From: Myxococcus llanfairpwllgwyngyllgogerychwyrndrobwllllantysiliogogogochensis
GTDB taxonomy: Bacteria > Myxococcota > Myxococcia > Myxococcales > Myxococcaceae
Direction: 5' to 3'
DNA length: 64,000 nt
Assembly: GCF_006636215.1 (NCBI RefSeq)
Contig: NZ_VIFM01000034.1
Location: 1-64,000, forward strand
The position numbers were made by a program, and so were the translations under genes. The notes under the pieces were generated by a model that saw nothing but the letters and a program-made list of their open reading frames with translations, was not told the origin of the DNA and ran no database searches. Positions 43,500-50,953 of the stretch are shown one piece after another; the stretch's first letter is position 1; each line of letters begins with the position of its first letter.

Positions 43500-43696
43500 C
43501 TTTGCAGTGAACTGCGGGCGCACCGTGCTCTGAAGAATCGATAGACCGGGCACTGTCCCCTATGAACTTGTTAGAAGATTGCGGAAATCGTTAGAAAACG
43601 CCCCCTCGCCCCAAAAATCATTACAAAAGTGAGGCCGATGGGAGAGCCGCCGGGCTGAAAGGCCCCTGCTTGGCTCCCTGCCCCGCAAACGAAGAA
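43500..43696. other. A/T-rich gap upstream of fic with repeats
   Basis: TTAGAA occurs twice (43570s-43590s region) separated by GATT-GCGGA-AATC, a small dyad, and CATTACAAAAG follows. This is unusually A/T-rich for the window. It likely holds the fic promoter and operator. Confidence 0.4.
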
Positions 43697-43715
43697 GGCC
43701 CCCACGTGGGAGGCC
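43697..43715 (-). terminator. Intrinsic-type terminator downstream of DJ-1 gene
   Basis: Read on the reverse strand, GGCCTCCCACGTGGGGGCC folds into a strong hairpin, followed by TTCTTCG. It lies 45 bases beyond the stop of the DJ-1/PfpI gene, so it probably ends that transcript. The T tract is interrupted, as is common in GC-rich genomes. Confidence 0.5.
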
Positions 43716-43759
43716 TCCAAGTGCCAGCGGACTGGCTGCTTCCCTTCAGCGACGGCGGC

Positions 43760-44323
43760 TCAGGCCGCGGGCGCCTTGGCGCGCAGAATCTTCATGAACT
43801 CGCGCATCCAGGCCGGATGGTCCGGCCAGGCGCGGGCGGAGACCATGTTCCCGTCGACGACGGCGGCGGAGTCGATGAACTCCGCGCCGGCGTCCCGCAC
43901 GTCGAGCTTCAGTGCGGGGTACGCGGCGCTCTTGCGGCCCTTGAGGACGCCGGCCGCGGTGAGCAGCAGCGGGCCGTGGCAGATGTGGGCAACGGGTTGG
44001 TTCTTGTCGAAGAAGTGCCGGACGATGCGCTGACAATCGGCGTCGTTGCGGATGTACTCGGGGGCTCGGCCGCCGGGGATGACGAGCGCGACATAGTCGG
44101 CCGGCTTCACCTCGGAGAAGGCCAGGTCCGCCTGCCACGTGTAGCCGGGCTTCTCCGTGTACGTGTCGAAGCCGTCCACGAAGTCGTGCACCACGAACTG
44201 GAGCTTCTTCTTCGACGGGGCCGCGAGGTGGACCTCGTAACCCTCCTCCAGCAGTCGCTGGTACGGGTACATCACCTCCAGGGACTCCGCCGCGTCGCCT
44301 GCGAGCATCAGGACCTTGGCCAT
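43760..44323 (-). CDS. DJ-1/PfpI family protein
   Basis: 187 residues with the flavodoxin-like DJ-1/PfpI fold: KVLMLAGDAAESLEVMYPYQRLLEEGYEVHLAA, VIPGGRAPEYIRND, the nucleophile elbow AHICHGPLLL (Cys115, His116), and DGNMVSARAWPDHPAWMREFM. Close members are deglycases or PfpI-like peptidases; activity is inferred. GGAGGT lies upstream of ATG 44323, so longer frames are rejected. It is divergent from the GntR regulator gene, with the operator between them. Confidence 0.92.
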   Translation of the reverse strand: MAKVLMLAGDAAESLEVMYPYQRLLEEGYEVHLAAPSKKKLQFVVHDFVDGFDTYTEKPGYTWQADLAFSEVKPADYVALVIPGGRAPEYIRNDADCQRIVRHFFDKNQPVAHICHGPLLLTAAGVLKGRKSAAYPALKLDVRDAGAEFIDSAAVVDGNMVSARAWPDHPAWMREFMKILRAKAPAA

Positions 44324-44374
44324 GGGTGTCACCTCCATTGGGGTCTCAACGAACGACCGCTCCATCGTCTCCGC

Positions 44375-44385
44375 TGGTCTGACCA
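44375..44385. promoter_or_regulatory. FadR/GntR-type operator TGGTCTGACCA
   Basis: TGGTC-T-GACCA is a perfect dyad matching the TGGTnnnACCA operator of FadR-subfamily GntR regulators. It lies in the 88-base divergent gap, 52 bases before the DJ-1 start and 27 bases before the GntR start. Autoregulation and control of the DJ-1 gene are the simplest reading. Confidence 0.68.
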
Positions 44386-44411
44386 TCAGTCAATCAGGTA
44401 GTCTGTCCGTC

Positions 44412-45131
44412 ATGGTTTCCGGACGGACGTTCCAGGCGGTGGTTCGTAACCCCTTGTATCTCCAGGTGGCGGAGCGGATTCGGGAGGCCATCCTCAGTGG
44501 AGGGATGCCGCCTGGGGACGCGCTGCCCCCGGAGCGGGAGCTGGCGGAGCAGTTCGGGGTGAGCCGGGCCTCGGTGCGCGAGGCGCTCCGGGCGCTCCAG
44601 GCGCAGGGGTTGGTGGTGGGGCGGGGGAAGGCGCTGGTGGCGCGGGCGGCGAGCGGCCTGCTGAGCGAGGCGCTGACGCATGTGGTGCGGCTGCGGCTGG
44701 CGTCACTGGAGGACCTGGTCGACCTGCGGTGTGTGCTGGAGGCGGCGGCGCTGGAGCGGGCGGCGCGGCGGGCGGACCGGACGCACCTGGAGGCCGCGAG
44801 AGCGGCGCTGGAGGAGATGCGGCGGCCGGGTGTCACCGCGGAGTCCTTTCATGAGGCCGACGTGCGCTTCCACGTGGAGCTGGTGGCGGCGTCGGGCAAT
44901 CGGGCCATGCACCTGGTGATGCTCGCGCTGCGCGACGCGATGGCGAGGCACCTGCTCGACGCGTTGGGGACGGAGGGACCGGGAGTGCTCCAGCGGCTCG
45001 CGGATGAGCACGCGACGATGCTCGACGCGGTGGAGCGAGGTGACGCGGCGGGCGCGGCGGCGCTGCTGCGCGAGCACATCGTGGGGTTCTACCGAGCGTC
45101 CGTCTCGGTGCCGGCGGAGGCCGCGCGATGA
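44412..45131 (+). CDS. GntR/FadR-family regulator
   Basis: 239 residues. The N-terminal winged helix is GntR-type (LYLQVAERIREAILSGGMPPGDALPPERELAEQFGVSRASVREALRALQAQGLVVGRG). The C-terminal FCD domain (ASLEDLVDLRCVLEAAALERAARR ... FHEADVRFHVELVAASGNRAMHLVMLALRDAM ... LADEHATMLDAVERGDAAGAAALLREHI) holds metal-site residues (Asp, His, His) for ligand sensing. The ATG 44412 is the natural start; upstream ATGs fall in the divergent promoter. The next genes are a leader ORF and a GlcD-like oxidase, so an alpha-hydroxy acid such as lactate or glycolate is a plausible ligand. Confidence 0.93.
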   Translation: MVSGRTFQAVVRNPLYLQVAERIREAILSGGMPPGDALPPERELAEQFGVSRASVREALRALQAQGLVVGRGKALVARAASGLLSEALTHVVRLRLASLEDLVDLRCVLEAAALERAARRADRTHLEAARAALEEMRRPGVTAESFHEADVRFHVELVAASGNRAMHLVMLALRDAMARHLLDALGTEGPGVLQRLADEHATMLDAVERGDAAGAAALLREHIVGFYRASVSVPAEAAR

Positions 45132-45180
45132 GCGGCCAGGGCGCGTGTGACTTCACGCCCACGCGCAAGGAGGTTGCCCC

Positions 45181-45309
45181 ATGAGGACCAGAGGGAAGGC
45201 AACCTCGCTGCGTCAGTCAACTCATCGCCGTGAGGGCAGCCTCATGAGTGCCGGGATTGCCTCGCGAGGACGCGCGCTCACGTCGCCGCGGCAGGAGGTT
45301 GCTCCATGA
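45181..45309 (+). CDS. Leader ORF (42 aa) coupled to the oxidase gene
   Basis: A short frame starting ATG 45181, 7 bases after AAGGAGG (45167-45173), and ending TGA 45307-45309 so that ATGA joins it to the oxidase start. The peptide MRTRGKATSLRQSTHRREGS... is basic (Arg-rich) with no clear signal. The site around its start (AGGAGGTTGCCCCATGAGGA) is a near copy of that before the oxidase start (AGGAGGTTGCTCCATGACGA), 125 bases downstream. It could be a translational-coupling leader, or the relic of a duplication of the start region. Confidence 0.45.
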   Translation: MRTRGKATSLRQSTHRREGSLMSAGIASRGRALTSPRQEVAP

Positions 45310-46688
45310 CGACCGATGGGAACGGAGCGTTGCTGCGAGAGCTGGCGGCGGTGCTTCCCGCGGAGGCGCTCGTCACGGACGCGGACGTACTCGACGCGCA
45401 CCGGAGGGACCAGGCCGAGTGGGCCCCCGCGGGCCTGCCCCAGGTCCTCGTGCGCGCGACGTGCACGGAGGACGTGCGCGCGGTGCTGCGCATCGCCTCG
45501 GCACGTCGAGTCCCCGTGGTGCCTCGGGGCGCGGGCTCGGGGCTGTCTGGCGGAGCGAACGCGCTCGACGGGTGCATCGTCCTGTCGTTGATGCGGATGA
45601 ACCGCGTGCTGGAGGTCGACGCGAAGGGGATGCTCGCCGTCGTGCAGCCCGGCGTGCTGAACGCGGAGGTGAAGGCCGCCGCCGCCGCGCACGGGCTCTG
45701 GTACTCACCGGACCCGGCGAGCTGGGAGTTCTCCAGTCTGGGCGGCAACCTCGCCACCAACGCGGGCGGACTGTGCTGCGTGAAGTACGGCGTGACGGGG
45801 GACGCGGTGCTCGGACTCGAGGTCGTCCTCGCGGATGGCTCCGTGGTGCGCACGGGCGGGCGCACGGTGAAGAACGTCGCGGGCTATGACCTGACGCGCC
45901 TGTTCGTCGGCTCGGAAGGCACGCTGGGCGTCATCACCGAGGCGACGCTCAAGCTGCGCCCCAAGCCGCCCAAGGCGACGACGCTGGTGGCCACCTTCCC
46001 CACGCTCGCGGGCGCGGGTGCGGCCGTCACGGACATCATGGCGCGCACGCGTCCGTCGATGCTGGAGCTGATGGACCAGGCCACGTGCCGCGCCGTGGAG
46101 GCCTACAAACCCCTGGGCCTGGACGTGGACGCGGCGGCGTTCCTCCTCGCGCGCTCGGACGCGGGCGGCGAGCAGGGCGTGGCGGAAATCGAGGCCATGG
46201 CGAGCTGCTGCGAGGCCACCGGGGCGACCTTCGTCATGCACACCTCGGATGAAGCCGAGGGGGAGCTGCTCCTCACCGCGCGCCGCCTCGCGTACCCGGC
46301 GCTGGAGCGGCAGGGCGCCACGCTGCTGGATGACGTGGGCGTGCCGCTGTCGCGAATCCCAGAGCTGTTCGCCGCCGTCGAGCGCATCGCCGCCGACCGG
46401 GGTGTCCTCGTCGGCACCTTCGGTCACGCGGGGGATGGGAACATGCACCCCACCGTCGTCTTCGACCGCCAGGACGCGGCGGCGCTGGAGCGGGCGCGCG
46501 GGGCGTTCGACGACATCCTCGGCGCGGCGCTCGATTTGGGCGGCACCATCACCGGCGAGCACGGAGTGGGCGCGCTGAAGCAGCCCTTCCTGGGCCGGCA
46601 GTTGGGGGAAGAGGGGCTGAGGCTGCACCGCCGCATCAAGGGGGCGATGGATCCACTGGGCATCCTCAACCCCGGCAAGGTGCTCTGA
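45306..46688 (+). CDS. GlcD-like FAD-linked oxidase
   Basis: 460 residues of the FAD-binding type 4 oxidase family that includes GlcD and D-lactate dehydrogenases. Visible: VPRGAGSGLSGGANALDGCIVLSLMRMN (FAD pyrophosphate loop), DPASWEFSSLGGNLATNAGGLCCVKYGVTGDAVLGLEVVLADGSVVRTGGRTVKNVAGYDLTRLFVGSEGTLGVITEATLKLRP, and C-terminal GHAGDGNMHPTVV and GTITGEHGVGALKQ. It oxidises an alpha-hydroxy acid, probably glycolate or lactate. GlcE/GlcF-type partner genes are not seen. AGGAGG 11 bases upstream sets ATG 45306. The upstream GntR regulator is the likely controller. Confidence 0.93.
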   Translation: MTTDGNGALLRELAAVLPAEALVTDADVLDAHRRDQAEWAPAGLPQVLVRATCTEDVRAVLRIASARRVPVVPRGAGSGLSGGANALDGCIVLSLMRMNRVLEVDAKGMLAVVQPGVLNAEVKAAAAAHGLWYSPDPASWEFSSLGGNLATNAGGLCCVKYGVTGDAVLGLEVVLADGSVVRTGGRTVKNVAGYDLTRLFVGSEGTLGVITEATLKLRPKPPKATTLVATFPTLAGAGAAVTDIMARTRPSMLELMDQATCRAVEAYKPLGLDVDAAAFLLARSDAGGEQGVAEIEAMASCCEATGATFVMHTSDEAEGELLLTARRLAYPALERQGATLLDDVGVPLSRIPELFAAVERIAADRGVLVGTFGHAGDGNMHPTVVFDRQDAAALERARGAFDDILGAALDLGGTITGEHGVGALKQPFLGRQLGEEGLRLHRRIKGAMDPLGILNPGKVL

Positions 46689-46690
46689 AT

Positions 46691-46714
46691 CCCACGCCTC
46701 GCGCGGCGCGTGGG
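46691..46714 (+). terminator. Stem-loop after the oxidase gene
   Basis: CCCACGC (46691-46697) pairs perfectly with GCGTGGG (46708-46714) across a 10-base loop, right after the oxidase stop. A second, mutually exclusive stem uses GGCGCGT (46706-46712) and ACGCGCC (46721-46727). No T tract follows, so termination is likely weak or Rho-assisted. Confidence 0.4.
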
Positions 46715-46761
46715 CCTTCGACGCGCCGCGCATTTCCCGTGGAATCGCGCGCGGTTGTTCG

Positions 46762-46825
46762 CCGACCTGGGAGGTCGGTCGAATATCGTCATCGACGATG
46801 TCGAGACCTCGCTCCTGGCTCCGAC
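46762..46825 (+). promoter_or_regulatory. Hairpin and ECF-type promoter before the DGPF gene
   Basis: TGTCGA at 46799-46804, then 17 bases, then CGAC at 46822-46825 fits the -35 TGTCGA / -10 CGA-type promoters associated with ECF42 sigma factors (recalled from literature; not searched). It lies about 60 bases upstream of the DGPF start. A perfect stem, CCGACCT (46762-46768) with AGGTCGG (46772-46778), precedes it. This suggests the sigma factor drives its own operon. Confidence 0.5.
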
Positions 46826-46884
46826 ATCTCGATGAACGCGCCCCAATGGAGGGGCGCGGTGCCAAGAGAAAGAGGGAGCCACCC

Positions 46885-47280
46885 ATGAAGTACATGCTCA
46901 TGATGAACACCCCGACCGGTGGGGCGTACCAGGTCGCCAGCTGGCCGCAGAAGGACCTCCAGGCGCACATCGCGTTCATGAAGGGCTTCGCGAAGAAGCT
47001 CGGCGCCTCGGGCGAGCTTCTAGGCGCCGAGGGCCTCGCTGGACCCGACCAGGCGAAGAGCGTGCGGGCCGGGGCGGACGGCAAGCCCATCACCGATGGC
47101 GTGTTCCCGGAGTCGAAGGAGTTCCTCGCGGGCTACTGGATTGTCGAGGTGGAGAACCCCGAGCGCGCCTATGCCATCGCCGCCGAGGCCTCCGCCGCGC
47201 CCGGACCTGGTGGCAAGCCGCTCAACCTGTCGATTGAAGTGCGGCAGGTGATGAGCGGTCCCCCTCCCGACATGGAGTGA
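46885..47280 (+). CDS. DGPF/YCII-domain protein
   Basis: 131 residues beginning MKYMLMMNT. It has the ferredoxin-like YCII/DGPF outline, with the domain-typical K(Y)MLM start, GELLGAEGLAGPDQAKSVRAGADGKPITDGVFPESKEFLAGYWIVEVENPERAYAIAAEASAAPGPGG...IEVRQVM. GGGAG lies at 46874-46878; a longer in-frame ATG upstream (46798) lies in the promoter and is rejected. Its stop overlaps the sigma factor start (ATGATG/TGA), so they are translated together. In ECF42 loci the DGPF protein is a conserved partner of unknown chemistry. Confidence 0.9.
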   Translation: MKYMLMMNTPTGGAYQVASWPQKDLQAHIAFMKGFAKKLGASGELLGAEGLAGPDQAKSVRAGADGKPITDGVFPESKEFLAGYWIVEVENPERAYAIAAEASAAPGPGGKPLNLSIEVRQVMSGPPPDME

Positions 47281-48539
47281 TGGTGGTCGCGGAACTCGTC
47301 CACATCGAGCACCTGCTGCGCGAGCATGCACCGCGGGTGTTGGGCGCGGTCATCCGGCGGTTTCGAGATTTCGGAGCCTCGGAGGACGCGGTCCAGGAAG
47401 CGCTGCTCGCGGCGGCCCTGCAGTGGCCGCGCGAGGGCGTGCCGGACGACCCGCGCGCGTGGCTGATTCAGGTCGCCTCGCGGCGCATCACAGACCATGT
47501 GCGCGCGGAGGCGGCCCGTCGCCACCGCGAGGAGCTGGTCGTCAGCCTGGTGCCGCCGGAGCTGCAACTCGTGTTGTCGCTGGACAGCGACGAGGCGCTG
47601 GGGCGGGACGATGCGCTCGTGTTGCTGTTCATGTGCTGTCACCCGGCGCTGTCGACGACGTCCGCGATTGCGCTGACGTTGCGCGCGGTGGGCGGCTTGA
47701 CGACGGCCGAAATCGCCAAGGCGTTCCTCGTCCCTGAATCGACGATGGCGCAGCGAATCAGCCGCGCCAAGCAGGCCATCAAGAGCTCAGGGGTGCCATT
47801 CCAGAAGCCCACGCCGGAAGAGACCGCGCAGCGATTGGGCACGGTGCTGCACGTGCTCTACCTCATCTTCAACGAGGGCTACACGGCGACGTCCGGTCCG
47901 GAATTGCACCGCACGGACCTGTCGGGCGAGGCGATTCGCCTGACGCGGTTGTTGCACACGCTGCTGCCCGAGGACGGCGAGGTGGCGGGGCTCCTGGCGT
48001 TGATGCTGCTCACGGACGCGCGCCGGAAGGCGAGGACGGGGGCGGCGGGGGAGCTGATTCCGCTCGACGTGCAGGACCGGACGCTGTGGGACGCGAGGAT
48101 GATTACGGAGGGAATCGCGCTCATCTCCGCGACGCTGTCGAAGGGCTCGCTGGGGATGTACCAGGTGCAGGCGGCCATCGCGGCCGTGCATGACGAGGCG
48201 GCGCGCGCGGAGGACACGGACTGGCCGCAAGTGCTGGCGCTCTACGGCGTGTTGATGTGCCTGTCCGACAACCCGGTGGTGGCGCTCAACCACGCCATCG
48301 CGACGGCGATGGTGCTGGGGCCGGAGGCGGGGTTGGTGCTGGTGAAGGGGCTGGATGAGGAAGGGCGGCTGGAGGGGAGCCATCGGCTCGATGCGGTCCG
48401 CGCGCACCTGCTGGAGCGAGCGGGGAAGCACGAGGCGGCGGTGGAGCACTACCGGAAGGCCGCGGCGCGCACCACGAGTCTGCCGGAGCGGAACTATCTG
48501 CTGACACAGGCGGCGAGGCTGAGCGACGCGAGGAAGTAG
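47277..48539 (+). CDS. ECF42-type sigma factor with C-terminal extension
   Basis: 420 residues. The sigma2 region (HAPRVLGAVIRRFRDFGASEDAVQEALLAA), sigma4 HTH (LTTAEIAKAFLVPESTMAQRISRAKQAI) and a ~230-residue helical C-terminal extension (TVLHVLYLIFNEGYTATSG...RLLHTLLPEDGEVAGLLALMLLTDARRKAR...AIAAVHDEAARAEDTDWPQVLALYGVLMCLSDNPVVALNHAIA) mark the ECF42 group. There is no anti-sigma factor here; the extension, partly TPR-like, is thought to control activity. The DGPF gene upstream overlaps by 4 bases. It would recognise the TGTCGA-type promoter at 46799. Confidence 0.93.
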   Translation: MMVVAELVHIEHLLREHAPRVLGAVIRRFRDFGASEDAVQEALLAAALQWPREGVPDDPRAWLIQVASRRITDHVRAEAARRHREELVVSLVPPELQLVLSLDSDEALGRDDALVLLFMCCHPALSTTSAIALTLRAVGGLTTAEIAKAFLVPESTMAQRISRAKQAIKSSGVPFQKPTPEETAQRLGTVLHVLYLIFNEGYTATSGPELHRTDLSGEAIRLTRLLHTLLPEDGEVAGLLALMLLTDARRKARTGAAGELIPLDVQDRTLWDARMITEGIALISATLSKGSLGMYQVQAAIAAVHDEAARAEDTDWPQVLALYGVLMCLSDNPVVALNHAIATAMVLGPEAGLVLVKGLDEEGRLEGSHRLDAVRAHLLERAGKHEAAVEHYRKAAARTTSLPERNYLLTQAARLSDARK

Positions 48540-48703
48540 CGCGCGACGGACACTCTGGCGCGGCGCGGCGAACCCGTGGCTGCCGAGTGGAAGGAAGGGG
48601 AAGCCGCTATGCCCTGAGGTGCATGCCGCGAAATGCGGAGCCTCGACTAGCGTTCCTGGACGGTGAGGGAGTTGGGGCTCTTTCATCGACGAGGGGGAAG
48701 ACC

Positions 48704-49345
48704 ATGTCCACCACCCATGTCATTCGACGTGGCGAGTGCATGTTGCTGGTCGCACGGCGCTACGGAATCCTGGACTACCGGCAGGTCTACGAGCATCCGG
48801 CCAATGCGGAGCTGCGTCGCAAGCGGCCCAATCCGAGTGTGCTCTATCCCGGGGACACGGTGTTCATCCCGGAGCCGCGCCCCTCGTTGATGCCGCTCTG
48901 TGAAGGGTTGCCGCGCTCTCTCACTGTCAATGCGAGTGCCCGCTATCTGCGGCTCGAGTTGCGAGACGACGTGGGCGCACCGCTCGCGAGCAGACCCTAT
49001 CTGTTGTTGTTCGGTCCCCGGGTGGTGGAGGGGGAGACGGACGGAAACGGCCTCCTGGTGCAGCGCGTTCCGCTCAGCGCGAGTCGTGCCGAGCTGGAGT
49101 GTGAGGACCAGTGGTGGGAGCTGGAGCTGGGCACGCTGCGTCCCATGCACGACGTGCCGGATGACGGTGTCGCGGGGGCGGAGGCCCGGCTCATCAACCT
49201 GGGGTACGCGCTGGCGCCGACGGGGCGGATGACGCTGGAGCTGCGCAGCGCGCTTCGAGCCTTCCAGCACCGCAATGGCCTGGCCGTCACGGGTCGGTTG
49301 GACGCGGAGACGTCGACAAGGCTCGAAGCGTTGCACGGGAGCTGA
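48704..49345 (+). CDS. LysM plus peptidoglycan-binding protein
   Basis: 213 residues. A LysM-like repeat occupies about 4-55 (HVIRRGECMLLVARRYGILDYRQVYEHPANAELRRKRPNPSVLYPGDTVFIPEP). A middle beta domain follows (LRLELRDDVGAPLASRPYLLLFGP). The C-terminus is a PG_binding_1 module (DGVAGAEARLINLGYALAPTGRMTLELRSALRAFQHRNGLAVTGRLDAETSTRLEAL). No signal peptide, so it may be exported as a passenger or used as a spike/tail-hub component. ATG 48704 follows GAGGGGGAAG. The next gene starts 3 bases on, as one operon. Confidence 0.87.
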   Translation: MSTTHVIRRGECMLLVARRYGILDYRQVYEHPANAELRRKRPNPSVLYPGDTVFIPEPRPSLMPLCEGLPRSLTVNASARYLRLELRDDVGAPLASRPYLLLFGPRVVEGETDGNGLLVQRVPLSASRAELECEDQWWELELGTLRPMHDVPDDGVAGAEARLINLGYALAPTGRMTLELRSALRAFQHRNGLAVTGRLDAETSTRLEALHGS

Positions 49346-49348
49346 GGC

Positions 49349-50920
49349 ATGACGGCGAAGGCGGCGAAGAGGCGGGGCGGGGCGGAAGCGGAATCTCCGA
49401 AGAAGGTCGCGGTGGCGACGGCGCCGGAGCGAGAGGCGCACCACGCGACGCTGAGAGAAGCGCAGTGTACGGACTGCGCGGTGGGACTGCTGCGGCAGTA
49501 CGTGAGTGCGAGCCTGCGCAGGCAGGGGAAGGCGGACCCGGGGAACCGACGGTTCCACTTGAAGGGTGACGAGGCGCTGGAGTTCTCGCGGACGACGCCC
49601 CTCGCGCTTCAGCTCGTGGGACTGCGTCGGGAGCGCGGCGTGGCCCCGGGGTTCGAGGACCTGCTGCTCGTGCTCTATGACCCGGCGCTGCTCGTGGAGG
49701 CGGAGCGGCCCCTGCTCGATGCGGAGGGCTTGCGCGAGGCGAACCTGGAGGACACGCAGGCGTATGTGGACGCGGTGCTGGAGGACCGCGTGCACGCGCC
49801 ACCGAGGGACTGGCCATTTCCGGGCGTGAATGTGTCCTGTCCGAAGTGCAAGCACTGGCGCGTGGCGATGTTCCCCCTCACCACGGAGACGGGCCACTCA
49901 CCGGAGGAGGCCGCGCGGGGAACGAAGTCCCTTCACCTGAGCGCGATAGCGCCGGGGCTCTACAACGCGCACTTCCGAGTCGCACAGCACGAGGAGCGAG
50001 CGGAGTCCTCTCCCGCACCGGGACGCTCTGACGACGCGCCTCCCGAGAAGAAGAGCCAGTCCAACCGGGTCGCGCTGCATGAGGAAGATGCGGCGTCGCC
50101 CGTGCTGCGGCTCTCCGAGGACGCGATACCCGTGAGAAGGCGTCACCTCATCGCTGAGTTGTTGAAGTCCGCGCAGGCGGCACACGACCGGGAAACGGAC
50201 GAGGTGATTCGGGCGGGCTTCCTCGAGAAGGACACCGCGACGAGGAAGTCTCAGGCGGGGCCCGTGCTGAACGATGCGGACGTGTCGGTGACGGAGCCCC
50301 AGGCACGGACCGATGCCGCGCGAGTGGCCGAGCACCGGAAGGGCCAGGCGGTGTCAGTCTTCGAGGCGTTCAAGGCGAGGCTCGAAGCACAGGAACGGTG
50401 TCTCCGTTTGGAAGATGCAAACGGGACGGAGACGCAGGACTTCACGGCACAAGGCAACGCGCTGGCTCATCTGGAGGTCGTGGAGGACGAGACGGCTCCG
50501 ATGAAGTCGGGCCTGTGGTGCGTCTTCAAGACACCCCCGTCGTCTCCGCCAAGGACACTGCGGCTGACGGCGGAGTCCGTACTCGTCACGCTCGGCACGA
50601 CGAGCGGCGCGGGCTTCCATCCACCCGGAGTCGGAGGGTCGGGCGTCGAGTCCCGTCAGGTGTTCCGCTCACCCGAGGACTTCAAGACCTTCCTCCGGAT
50701 GGCGGTGCTGTCGAAGCGAGCGCTCTGTCCCGCGCGCCAGTCGACCTGCACCGGGTCTCGAGGATGCTCGACTCGAATCCAGGACCTGGAGCCCTGTGAC
50801 TTCGGAGCCTGTGGCTTCAGGTTCGACTACGTGCTGGCCGAGACGACTCGCGCGAACATGGAGGCGCTCGTGTCCCGACTGGGTGGCCCGGACTGGGACA
50901 CGCTCTTCGCGTCGTCCTGA
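49349..50920 (+). CDS. Unknown protein with Cys motifs, partner of the LysM gene
   Basis: 523 residues; not recognised. The N-terminal third has YVSASLRRQGKADPGNRRFHLKGDEALEFSRTTPLALQLVGLRR and a CPKC motif (Cys164-Cys167) in VNVSCPKCKHWR, suggesting zinc or a redox pair. The middle is a charged, disordered-looking linker with VALHEEDAASPVLRLSEDAIP-type repeats. The C-terminus has clustered cysteines (CPARQSTCTGSRGCSTRIQDLEPCDFGACGFRF). It begins 3 bases after the LysM gene. The pair looks like a cargo/chaperone-like or effector-like unit; that is inference. Confidence 0.7.
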   Translation: MTAKAAKRRGGAEAESPKKVAVATAPEREAHHATLREAQCTDCAVGLLRQYVSASLRRQGKADPGNRRFHLKGDEALEFSRTTPLALQLVGLRRERGVAPGFEDLLLVLYDPALLVEAERPLLDAEGLREANLEDTQAYVDAVLEDRVHAPPRDWPFPGVNVSCPKCKHWRVAMFPLTTETGHSPEEAARGTKSLHLSAIAPGLYNAHFRVAQHEERAESSPAPGRSDDAPPEKKSQSNRVALHEEDAASPVLRLSEDAIPVRRRHLIAELLKSAQAAHDRETDEVIRAGFLEKDTATRKSQAGPVLNDADVSVTEPQARTDAARVAEHRKGQAVSVFEAFKARLEAQERCLRLEDANGTETQDFTAQGNALAHLEVVEDETAPMKSGLWCVFKTPPSSPPRTLRLTAESVLVTLGTTSGAGFHPPGVGGSGVESRQVFRSPEDFKTFLRMAVLSKRALCPARQSTCTGSRGCSTRIQDLEPCDFGACGFRFDYVLAETTRANMEALVSRLGGPDWDTLFASS

Positions 50921-50953
50921 GCCTCCCCAGTTCCGCGATATCGAAACAACGAC

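Noticed and set aside
44867-44880. CTTCCACGTGGAGC, parS-like, inside the GntR gene
   Set aside because: Two mismatches and it encodes RFHVEL, a conserved part of the FCD domain; coincidence is likelier than a ParB site.
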